From assembly GCA_037126765.1 (NCBI GenBank), contig JBBCBC010000017.1:27333916-27397915 (forward strand): a stretch of DNA of 64,000 nucleotides, in the 5' to 3' direction. Below are positions 12,246 to 22,340 of the stretch, piece by piece (position 1 is the first letter of the stretch; each line of letters starts with the position of its first letter). This stretch comes from Stenogyne calaminthoides (Eukaryota > Streptophyta > Magnoliopsida > Lamiales > Lamiaceae). The position numbers were made by a program, and so were the translations under genes. The notes under the pieces were generated by a model. That model was given only the letters and a program-made list of their open reading frames with translations. It was not told the origin of the DNA and did no database searches.

Positions 12246-15200
12246 TCAGTCTTCATCAACCTCATCCTCAGGCACCTCCAGGTTGAACATCCCATAATAT
12301 CTTTTCTTCAATTCATCCCTTGCTTTAATGATATCTGGGTTGTTTCCTGTCAGGCCAAGTTGGATGGCATACTGAGCAATCTCTTGAGAAATGGTTGTCT
12401 CATTCACATAGCCATTCTCGAGTCTTGGAGCTGGGTAAGTATATGGACCAGGGGCAACTATCTGAGTATTACCTTCATCTGCTAAGTTTATCCAACTTTG
12501 CAGGTACTTAGGATAGAATGTCAGAAGATATTCAATGAAGGCTTCATTCATATCCGAGCTGGTCCCCCTCCATTCCCTCAGAATCTCATAGTAGAACCAG
12601 AAGGTTATCTTGATTTCCTCCCACTCATCATTGAACTGACTAGGCATCCATTTGTCAATGTGTGGCCATTTCTGAGCTTTTTCAGTACCCCTCCTCTTGC
12701 TCAAGAACTTCTTGAAACCACTTCTTCTTTTATGCTCTTCTTCTTTCTTCTTCCTGATCACAAGAACTCCTGATATAGAAGCAGTTGTTTTCTTCTCTTT
12801 TTCCACTTGAAGTGTTTTCAGAGCTTTCTTTGTGTTGAAGACTTCTTTATCAGCTTCTTCCTCAGATTCTTCAAAATCAATAATTAATTTCCTCTGAGTA
12901 GACTTAGCTCTTTTCTTCTTCTCCTGCTCCACAAATGCCACAACCTTTCTCTTTACAAGTTTGACTTGTTCTTCACCGGCTTGGCTTGTTTCCACCATCC
13001 TTCTACCATTCAATTTCTCAGAAATTGCTTCCTGAATAGTCTGCTCAGATACTTGAGTGTAGATGGGTTCTTCAGCTTCCTTGAATTTGAGCTTCTCAGT
13101 GGCTTCCACTTCTTTTAAGGCATCAGCTATAATCTTCTCTTCAGCTTCTTTCTCAGCCTTTCTCTTCAAGGTCTGTGCCAACAATTCACTGAGCTTGCCT
13201 CCAGGCCTTTCCCCCTTTTTGGCACCATACCTTGGAAGAAGTTGAGAAAGTGCGGTATCCATATGATATTGCTCTTTGCTTATACAACGCACTTCCCCTG
13301 CCAACTGATCGTGCTCATCTTCCAGCCTCTTCATATGATTCTTGGCTACTGAGAACTCTTCAGATAGAGGTGCAAACTGGTGTGAGAAGACATTTTGCAT
13401 CATCTCTGTCATCTTGGTCATGAGCATAGAGCCCATTTCCTCAACATATGTCTTGATCATTTGATCATTCTTCTCAACCAGCTTAGCTTCAAGATATGTT
13501 GTTCTTTCCTGATACATTTGCTTCATCTCTGCATTAAGCTCAGCTTTGACTCCATCAACCTTTCCTTCTATGGTAGTCATTTTATCAGTAAGAGATGTTT
13601 GAAGCTGCATCATGTCTGAAGATGAACTCAGTGTTTCCAGCTTCTGAGATTGGTTGGCCAAGGTTTCTTCAAATTGAGTCATTTTCTCCACCATTGACAC
13701 CATCTTCTCCAATTTGTCCAATATAGGACTGAAGTCAATCTCTGGAGTGTATAGAACTTTTTCCACCTGAGCTGGGTGCTCCACCTGAGCCTCAGTCTGC
13801 ATATCAAACATAACAAATATAAAGATAAGAACTTTAGTAGCTTTGGCATAATGTTTAATAGTGTCAAAAGTTACCTGAAGAGTGCTAACTTTAGTCTGAG
13901 GATGTGAGATATCAGTCTGACCAGCATCAGTTTCTTTCTCCATTTGAGATTGGTTTTCAGCATCATCTTGTTGATCCCCCTCTTTATCTTGATCCTTAGA
14001 GCTGGAGGCATCAACATCAGCTTCCCTCCTCTCAGACGTCTTCTTCTTGACTAGCTCATCAAAATCAGCAATTTTCATCCTGAGCTTAGTCTTTCTGAAT
14101 CCAGAGAACTCTGTTAGCACAGCAGTCTCAGGATTCCACCAGTCCTCTCCTCTGAAGGAGGCTATGTTCAGCATCTCTGGAAGAGTTTGATTCAGGATAT
14201 AGACTGTGGTTCTGAGTCTGAAGAAGAGATCATGAAGGTCAGGATATGAGCTCATTTCCGAGGTACCCGTCGAGAATGAATCCCTCCCCCTTAACTGCGC
14301 CACTCGTCTCTTCTGCCTCTCCTTTCTTGACTTTGGGCTTCGAGGTTCATGGGATCGATTCAAGTCTTTGAGGATTTAGAAAAGGTTCACTCAGGAGCGC
14401 ATCTAAGTTCAGTAGCTCCTGAGGTTCAGATTGTTCTGGGGACTGAACAGGTACCTCCTCAGTAGGAGCCTGAGGTCCCTTGAATATTTCCTGAGATATT
14501 TTGTCTGAGCTCAGAGATGTTCCGAGAACCTCAGAGAAAACATGTTCCTCAGTTTGTTCCGGAGCTATTGTCACAACCTGAGCCAGAACTTGCAATGGAG
14601 ATTTTAGTCCTTGCTGGCCTTCAGGTTGGACTTCCTCAGTGTCACTGACCTCCTCCTCAGTAATAATTTGAAGTTTCCTGCGCTTCTAAGGGGCCAATGT
14701 TTTCTTCTTTAGAGTCTCTCATTTTTCCCTCTTCACCTCCATCAGGGCTTTCCCCCTGGCTTGTTGGGTTTCTTCAGCTCCTTCTTCAATGGTCTCCTCC
14801 TGAGACTTTGAGCTTTTCTCCTTCCTTCCTTTCAAAGTCTTCTTAGTTGTAGGTGGCTTGAATAGAATTTTTGACTTTGGAAAGGGTGAGGAATTAGCAA
14901 AGATATCCTCCTCTTCTCTGCACATCTCTAAGATATATGCAATCTTGGTTGCATGAAGGATCTTCCCTTTGATAACAACCGATCCATTCACCTTATGGAC
15001 TTACTTTGCTTGATCACTCACCACTTTGATTAGATAATGTAACCAGTTGAAAGCAGTGGTGGGTGAATCTTCAATCGCCGCTATTAATCTCAACTTTGGC
15101 GTGCTAATCTGTTCAAAACTGCCAGACCTGCTCATTATGCATTTACTCACAATGTCTAGCAAAACTCGATACTTAGGCTTCAAATGCCTTTTGTTTAGAG

Positions 15201-15624
15201 TTGCTTCGAACTTAACTGGATGCTCTGCAATCCTATCCAGATACTCTTGCTCCCTGCCCATCATATACACTGTAGGGTATTCTCCTCTATCGCTCAATTC
15301 GTATATGGCATTAAGATTCTTAGGAATGATATACAATTCCCTAACAAAATCCACATACTTAGAACTATGCTCTAAATGAGAAACTGTAATCTGCGATTCT
15401 ATACAGTCCTCCTCATCTAATTTCAAATTTGAGATAAACTCTATTACCTCCTTTGCGTATTCTTCCTCTGGTTGATTCGCAACTAGGCAAGTGAGCTTCG
15501 CCAATCGAATCATGTGCAAAGATTCTTCTTCGTGAGTCGCATTCGATGAGCTTTCGAGGGAAATGACATATTCATACCACGGTTTGTTAGAAATGGCAAG
15601 TTTATTGTATACAGAGAACGTCAT
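12246..15624 (-). pseudogene. Additional coiled-coil ORF of RE-A (after pol)
   Basis: About 1,120 codons between RNase H and the 3' LTR, same strand as pol. The N-terminal part (15624-15004, start MTFSVYNKLAISNKPW) is globular, Cys-poor and ends at a TAA (15001-15003). The same frame continues as a Lys/Glu- and then Gln/Glu/Pro-rich linker (to 14347) with further stops. A frameshift near 14350 leads into a 705-codon open frame (14363-12246). There, residues about 230-420 are a long coiled coil (ILDKLEKMVSMVEKMTQ), then a KRKAEKEAEEK-type charged stretch and a compact acidic C-terminus ending PEDEVDED. No retroviral envelope features (signal peptide, cleavage site) are visible. Some Sireviruses carry an extra frame in this position, sometimes called env-like. 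The function is unknown. RE-B has a decayed counterpart. Confidence 0.75.
13797..13874 (-). other. Candidate 78-nt in-frame intron in the RE-A additional ORF
   Basis: On the minus strand CAG|GTAACTTTTG opens and TTTGATATGCAG|ACTGAGG closes a 78-nt stretch. It is far richer in A/T than the purine-rich codons around it and lacks charged coiled-coil character. It is a multiple of three with no stop, so the frame is open with or without it. Removal joins two acidic segments smoothly (STLQ to TEAQVEHP). Read as protein it gives a short hydrophobic run (VLIFIFVMF). Confidence 0.6.
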
Positions 15625-16409
15625 TTTTTTTTGGATAATTTTTGTGAAGGGTTTTGAGAAGGATGATAATTTATGGGCAAATGAGAGGTTTTTGAAGCAT
15701 AGTGTTTTGAAGACAAAGGTTATTGGAATTGGGCTTTGAAGGAATTCTTCAATAGATATATAGGATTTGATTTATGGAAAATCGTATAGATGAAGAAATC
15801 GACGGTTGAGATTAAACACCGACTAAATCGGGTATATGAAAGGACGATTTCACAAATATTACGCCGCCAATTTAACCTTATTGGTGATTAATGAACAGTG
15901 CAATTAATTACTGTTCCTGCAGACCATTGACTTTCTTGAGGATTTCAAAGGTCCAAATTTCAAATATTCCTTCAGTGTTTTTATTATTTATTGCTAATGA
16001 TTAATGAGATTCAGTTAGACAATAAATGAGTTGCATGAGTCAATACTTCTTCAGACTAATTTTCTCCATCAGTCTTACTGAGTTTTCACCTTGATAAAAT
16101 GTCGATAATATCTTTTGAAGTCTTGAAGCGAGCTCGATATAATCTTGAAATCTTGAAAAGATCGAGATATATCTTCGAGTAATGAAAAGGGTCGATGTGA
16201 TATCGAAATCTTGAAAATGAGGTCAAGATAATAATCGAGTCTTGATCTTGTGATATCTGAGTTTCCCAAGACTCAGAGTTCAGTACTTTCAATTTTATCC
16301 TGAGTTTCTCAGTAAAATCCTGAGAAAACTTCAAGCATCTGAAAACCTTCAATTTTTCAGATTTGCTTTATACACCTAGATCCAACATACCTAATTCAAC
16401 TGATAGTTT
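15625..16409 (-). other. RE-A spacer between RNase H and the additional ORF
   Basis: Non-coding. Holds another patch of ATCTTGAAATCTTGAAAAG-like words (16095-16260), similar in flavour to the U3 satellite, and AT-rich sequence just upstream of the additional frame. No promoter or splice acceptor could be fixed with confidence. Confidence 0.6.
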
Positions 16410-16869
16410 CTAAAATCTTGATTCAGCCAAAGGTTTAGTCAAGATATCAGCTCTCTGTTTATCAGTATGAATTTTCTCCATCCTGATGTCTTTCTTCTCA
16501 ACATGATCTCTGATGAAGTGATGTCTGATATCAACATGCTTACATCTGGTGTGCAATACCGGATTTTGTGTAATAGCAATTGCACTATTATTATCACAAA
16601 ATATAGGTACTTCATTGGCTATAATCTTATAATCCCTCAATTGTTGTCTCGAGCGAAGAATGCATGCACAACAAATTTCCTGCAGACCATGTATTCAAAT
16701 TTTCATGAAGATTGGTTGCTCTTGAGGTTTGTTTCTTTGAAAACCATGATATCGGTTTACTTCCAAGAAATTGACAAGTTCCCGTGGTAGACTTCCTGTC
16801 AATTCCACATCCTCCATAATCAACATCCGAATAACCGCTTAATTCAAGGTTATCATCACCGGATACCAT
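16410..16869 (-). pseudogene. RNase H of RE-A
   Basis: Two frames carry the domain. First DNLELSGYSDVDYGGCGIDRK-type sequence with SKKQTS (16869-16627, frameshifted at its end). Then FCDNNSAIAITQNP and KHVDIRHHFIRDHVEKKDI to ADILTKPLAE (16640-16410). The sequence around TAEAEY is destroyed. It is closely similar to the RE-B RNase H (39583-40343). Confidence 0.88.
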
Positions 16870-17836
16870 AATCCTCTATTCACGCTGCCTTTTAAGATAT
16901 TTCATAATCTTTTTTGGCGGCCTCCAGCGACTAAATTTTAGGATTAGCTTGGTATCTTGCACATATCCCAACAAAGAAATGTTATATCGCCTACTTGTCG
17001 TGAGATATAGCAATGATCCAATGATCCTCTATAATCGGTGTGATTTATTGATTTGCCTTCGTGATCGATCCATCTTGTAGTTAGTATTCATAGGAATTCT
17101 AACCGCATTGCAATCTCATACACCATACTTTGCAATCGGATCTCGTGTATTTTTGCTTGATTGATGAAAATTCCTTCCTTAGTCCTGCTTTCACCAAGTC
17201 CAAGAAAGAAATTCATCTCCCCATCATTGACATCTCAAACTTTCCTTTCATCGGGGTAGAAAACTTTTCACACAACCGATGATTTGGAGATCCAAATATG
17301 ATGTCATCTACATAAATCAACAAGTAAGATGTCTTTCCCATCTTCTATCCCGAACAAAGTCCTATCAACAGTTCCTTTGATAAAAACATGGTCAAGAAGA
17401 AACCGAGAAAGGGTATCATACCATGCTCGGTGCTTGCTTAAGACCATACAAGGCTTTTTCTCGAGCACAGAAAACTTGGTCATTCTGTGCGAAACCGGGA
17501 GGTTGTTCCACATAAACCTCTTCCTTAAGCACACCATTCGAAATGCACTTTTCACATCCATCCGATGGACTGTGAATTTCATGTGGGCAAATATATGCAA
17601 GAAACAATCGATGACTTCTAGTCTTTGCAACAAAAAGCAAAGGTTTCATCATAATCCAAGCCTTCTTCTTGGGAATAACCTTGTGCAACTAGCCTTGCCT
17701 TGTTTCTCACAATGTTGTTGTTTTCATCTCTCTTATTCTTGAACACCCACTTAGTTCCAATCACATTGTCCCTCTTAGGTCTATCCACTAGCTCCCAAAC
17801 TTCATTCCTTGAGAACTGATTCAGCTCTTCTTGCAT
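16870..17836 (-). pseudogene. Reverse transcriptase of RE-A
   Basis: N-terminal RT motifs are in one frame (WELVDRPKRDNVIGTKWVFK, KARLVAQGYSQEEGLDYDETF, 17836-17618). The next part alternates frames: MDVKSAF in one, NGVLKEEVYVEQPPGF and ALYGLKQAP in another. YVDDIIFGSPN can be read at about 17325-17293 in a third. The break after MDVKSAF is exactly one missing base where related elements have CTG. From 17280 to 16870 only scattered motifs survive. This stretch is strikingly poor in CAG/CTG. Confidence 0.88.
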
Positions 17837-17845
17837 AGCAGTAAT

Positions 17846-19547
17846 TCAAAATGAATCTTGTAGAGCTTCTTCAATCTCAGTAGGTTCTTTTTCAGATAGG
17901 AAGCAGCAGAATAAAGCACTTTCACCAAGGAACCTTCTTGTTTTGACACCATCTGATAGATCACCCACAATCTGACTTATAGGATGACTATCCAACCATT
18001 TTCTCCTGGACGTTCCCCCTTCAGTAGTATCCTCAACATCAGAAATGTTAGGTTCATGTAGTTCATTAAATTCAGGGAACAACAGAAAAGGAGAAAGGGA
18101 ATCATCTTCCTCAGGGGAAATTCCATTCAGAACATTGTCAGAGACATTTGTTCCCCTTTGGTTGATAGATTCGGAGTTTGCCTCAACTGTGACCACATCT
18201 TCATCGGCATTACATACCTGAGTCTGAACTGTTGTCTGTTCAGATTGGTCAGCTTCAGTGTGATGGCTTTCCTTCAGTGGAGAATTTCCATCTTGAGTTT
18301 TTCCATCCTGAACTTCTTTGTCTGAGTCTGATTCACTCCATTCATAGAAAGTGACTGACTTCTTCTTTTTAGGTTCAGAGGATGTTTTATCATTCTTTTT
18401 CAGGCTAAGTCTGGTGATTCTCTTGGTCAGTTCTCCTGAGTCATGTTCCTTTTTCTTCTGAACAAAAGTAGATTCATCAAAAACAACATGAGGTGTTTCT
18501 TCCACAATAAGAGTCCTACAGTTGTAAACTCTGAAGGCTTTACTGACTTCAGAATATCCTAAGAATATCCCTTCATCAGCTTTGCTATCAAAAGTTTTCA
18601 ACTGATCTTTACCATTATTGTGTATGAAACACTTGCAGCCAAACACACGAAAGAAAGAAACAAGAGGCTTCCTTTCATTCCACGGCTCATATGGAGTTTT
18701 TCCTTGGTTATTGGTCAGCATGGATCTGTTCTGAGAATAGCATGCAGTGTTGATAGCTTCAACCCAAAATCTCTTAGGAATATCAGCTTCAGCAAGTCCT
18801 TGCAGCTTCTTTTAGAGTCCAATTTCTTCTTTCAGGAACACCATTCTGTTGTGGGGTCCTTGCAGCTGATGTTTCATGAGCTATTCCATTTGCTGCACAG
18901 TAATCAGATATAATATGATTGATAAACTCAGTTCCTTTATCTGATCTGATTTTGACCACACTCAGATTTTTTTCAGTACTGAGCCCTTTCAGTAGTTCAG
19001 ACAGTTTTGTCTGAGTCTCTTTCTTACTGAGTAAGAATATGACCCATGTGTATCTAGAGTAGTCATCAACTACTACAAGTGTGTATTTTCTGCCATTAGT
19101 GCTCACAGGTGTTACTGGACCAAAAAGATCCATATATAACAGTTGAAGTATTCTTTCAGTAGAAATATCTACTTTGCTTTTGAAAGATGCTCTGATTAGT
19201 TTTCCTTTCTGACAAGCATCACATACATGTTCTTTACTGAACACTTCATTTGGTAACCCCCTCACAAGTGCTAATCTTGCAAGTTTGTTCAGGGTTTTGA
19301 AGTTTAGGTGATTCATTCTTTTGTGCCACAACCAACTGGTATCAGTGGAACTTTTTGCAACCAAACATGTATCTTTAGGAGTTAAACTCCAATCAGCAAG
19401 ATACACATTTCCTTTTCTAGTACCAGTCAGTAGAATTTTCTGTGAAGTATTGTCTTTCACATAACATAAGTTCTTTGAGAACTCAACATTGAACCCTTTG
19501 TCACAGAATTGACTGATAGAAAGCAAGTTATGCTTTAGACCAGACAC
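17846..19547 (-). pseudogene. Integrase and linker of RE-A
   Basis: Two frames. 19547-18789 has the zinc-binding HHCC motif (WHKRMNHLNF to CDACQKGK) and the core catalytic acids in YMDLFGP, RSDKGTEF and PQQNGVPERRN. It breaks after the last motif. 18721-17846 (291 codons) holds the chromodomain-free C-terminal part (RVFGCKCFIHNNG, FLGYSEVSKAFRVYNCRTL) and the acidic Ser-rich linker before RT. The triad looks intact, so the decay is mostly frameshifts. Confidence 0.9.
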
Positions 19548-20487
19548 ATATGAAACACCATGGATATGAATAGAATCAACTTCAAGAGTTCCATATCCTT
19601 CAGTTTGTCCTTTGGAATTGTCTCCAAATGTGATCTGAGGGCCTTTTTGCTCAACTTAGTTAGTGATTAGTTGCTTATATCATGTCATATGTCTTGAACA
19701 TCCACTATCCAGATACCATACAGTAGGAGCCAATTCATTTCCACTCATCAGTGCTATATTGTCTTCATTCAAATTTCGATGCCCTTTTATTTCACACGAA
19801 AAAATGAGACCCGTTCTTAGGTACCCATTTGGTGTAGGGTCCTACCAGTTAGTTTGTACCTTTTGGAACCCAAATCTGCCTAACAACTCTAATTACTTTA
19901 GAGTGGCTGATTTGTCTCCCATAAACATCTACATACACATTCACCACCCTAGGTGCCTTGACAGTATCTTGTGTTTGAGTGTCAGCCTTAGCATGAACAT
20001 GAGCCTTAGAGTTCTTCTTGGGTTCAGGCCTTTTGTTCAAGTGCTTTGGTTTTTGTGCAGCTGGTCTCTGTCTCTGCTGACATAGGTTCAGGAAACATTT
20101 ACCCTTAGGCAAGTGGGGTTTGGGTTGCTGTCTTTGAATTGGGCTCTTTTCAAGTCGAGGACTTGGTCTTTTTCAATTGAGAATATCTCTGTGAAAGTGT
20201 TTCTCTTCTAAAAAAATTCCTCCGATGGTTCAAGGCAGATCTCTTTAGGTTGGTATTCTTAGCTTTGAGGCTTTGGAATCTTGGCTTTGAAGATTTCCTA
20301 CTGGGTGGTCAGGTTTTCTAGCCTTTTCCTAAGGTCTGGGCTTTCTTCCCTGAACCTTCAGTTTTTCTGAAACCATAGGTCCTTTACCCTTGTCTAAAAC
20401 TCTGGGCAGTTCTTCAGTAAGAAGATTAGGTGCCACTTGTTTAACAAAGACAATCTTGGTGCTACTATAAGCAAAGATTCGAAGACC
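19548..20487 (-). pseudogene. Protease region of RE-A
   Basis: The aspartic protease active site reads WYLDSGCSRHMT at about 19720-19685 on the minus strand. It is followed by stops and then FGDNSKGQTEGYGTLEV and SYVSGLKHNLLSISQ leading into integrase. Upstream, 20112-19849 is a basic Pro/Gln-rich linker (KHLNKRPEPKKNSKAH). 20113-20487 is badly broken with no frame I can follow. Confidence 0.8.
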
Positions 20488-22216
20488 TTATGAGGTTCCC
20501 CCGAATGTATCCAAATCCAAATTTTTATAGTTGCGGTCTTTTGATAACTCAATTTCATCTATCACTTTGGATGCAGAATTCAATAGAGCTAACTTTCTCT
20601 GATCACTATCCTCACATTTCTTTAGAGTTTCATGCTTCTCAAAGAGGTCATTGAACTCAGTTCTGATAAGCTGAATCTCCTCAGTGGATTTCTCTAATTT
20701 TCCATTCAGGATCTCTATCACCTTCTCTTTTTCTGAGAGTTGTACTTTAAGAACATCTAGTTCATCAGTAGTTCCCATCAATTGAGAAGTGATCTCAGCA
20801 TTTTTAGAGTCTTTCCACTTGATTCTCGTGATCGGTTCCTTGTTACGCTCTTGAGTTTCAGTGAGCAGTTCTTGTAACACAGAATAGTCCTTCATAAGAT
20901 TCTCAAATGAATCCATTAGGTCAAAGTTACTGTTTACAGTAGAACTTGAGAACTCATGTGCTTGTGTAGGAGCAACAACATAGATAGAAGAATTTACCTC
21001 CTCTACAGCCATAAGACAGATATCATCACTGTCACTATCTGAGAACATCTCATCTGAGGAACTGGAACCTTCTTGATCGTGTTCTTCTTCCTCAAAGAAT
21101 CATAGCTTTCTTGCTGGAGAACTTCTTGTCTCTCTTGCTTGTCTTTCCTTTCTTTCTTTAGCACTTAGCTCAGGACAGTCATATTGAAAGGGACCTTTCT
21201 TCTGACAGTTGTAACATCTGTTGGCATCATCATCCTGATCACTATCCTCCTTGGTCTTGGAGTCCTTCTTTTTGGATGAAGATCCTTCAAATTTTCTTCT
21301 CGTCCTTTTTTTTCTCGGTGTATTTGTCCTCAGCTTTTGAGTCTCTCTTGTACCTGTGATTCCTGTAATATTTTTTATATTTCCCATATCTGCTATTGAG
21401 TCTTTCAAACCTCTTTGCCATCAGTACTAGCTTATCATCCTGCTCATCCTGATTTTCGGCAAGTGAGTTCTCAGACTCTCTAGTTTTACAGGATTTCTCT
21501 TTGGCTTTGAAAGCCACATTCTTGTTAGATGAAGAATCATCTTTGCTGTCAGCTTTCTTAGATTTCTTGTCAATCACAAACTCATAAGCTTTCAGTTCAG
21601 AGAAGACTTGTTGATATGGCATGGAATCAATATTTTTGGTGTTTTCAATCACCACAACATGTATATCCCATTTCTTAGATAGTCCTCTAAGAATTTTCAG
21701 TGCCACTTCTCTCTGTGGGTATCTTTTCCCAAGAGCATTCAGATCATTCATGATGCTAGCGAATCTGACTTCAAGTTTGTCAATGGATTCACCATCTTCC
21801 ATTTCAAAGCTATCAAACTTTCCAATAGCAACAGAAAGTTTGTTTTCCTTAATATGATTTGTGCCTTGACACATAACAACAAGTGTATCCCATATTTCTT
21901 TTGCAGTTTCACAGTGAGAAATCATCCCCATAACACCATCATCAATAGTGCTATATAAAGTATCTTTAGCAATGTAGTCAAGATTGACTAACTTTATCTC
22001 ATCAGGGGTAAGTTGATCATCAGACTTTGGAAATTCATCTCTGGGATCATTTCTCTCAGTATCAGTGATTCTGGGATTCACAACAGTGAATTTGAATGGT
22101 CCTTCAGAAACCACTCTCCACATTCTTTCATGTTTTGAATACAGATGAGCCTGCATTCTTAATCTCCATAGATCATAGCTCTCAACAGAGAACATAGGAA
22201 GTTTCTTAGAAGGCAT
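20488..22216 (-). pseudogene. gag of RE-A
   Basis: Starts at MPSKKLPMFSVESYDLWRLR (22216), a copia gag (UBN2-type) domain with WDTLVVMCQGTNHIKENKL and LKILRGLSKKWDIHV. An A-run near 21300 shifts the frame into the zinc-knuckle part. The CCHC box reads CYNCQKKGPFQYDC, so the histidine position is Pro and the knuckle should not bind zinc. A stop near 21100 separates it from a tail (21048-20488). That tail is an acidic DSDSDDICLM patch then coiled coil, as in Sirevirus gag C-termini. Confidence 0.9.
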
Positions 22217-22327
22217 GATGACTGAGCCTTGTAAGATATTAGCAAATAGATCTGTTCAGTAGACCACCAAAGTCTTTCAGCAAATTAGACTATGGCTTAC
22301 CAAAGTGAGTGGTCAAGTTGAACCACT

Positions 22328-22340
22328 GCTCTGATGGAAT
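22328..22340 (-). other. Mutated primer-binding site of RE-A
   Basis: Next to the 5' LTR the minus strand reads TTCCATCAGAGCAGTGG, where an initiator-Met tRNA 3' end would pair with TGGTATCAGAGC as in RE-B. Seven or eight distal bases match; the proximal ones do not. Confidence 0.7.

Noticed and set aside
13797..13874. Membrane segment of an envelope-like protein
   Set aside because: The hydrophobic run coincides with an AT-rich stretch bounded by good splice sites; an intron explains it better, and no signal peptide or cleavage site is seen.
19663..20085. Plus-strand open frame of 140 codons in RE-A
   Set aside because: It is the complement of the protease and gag-linker region; the minus strand has the real motifs.
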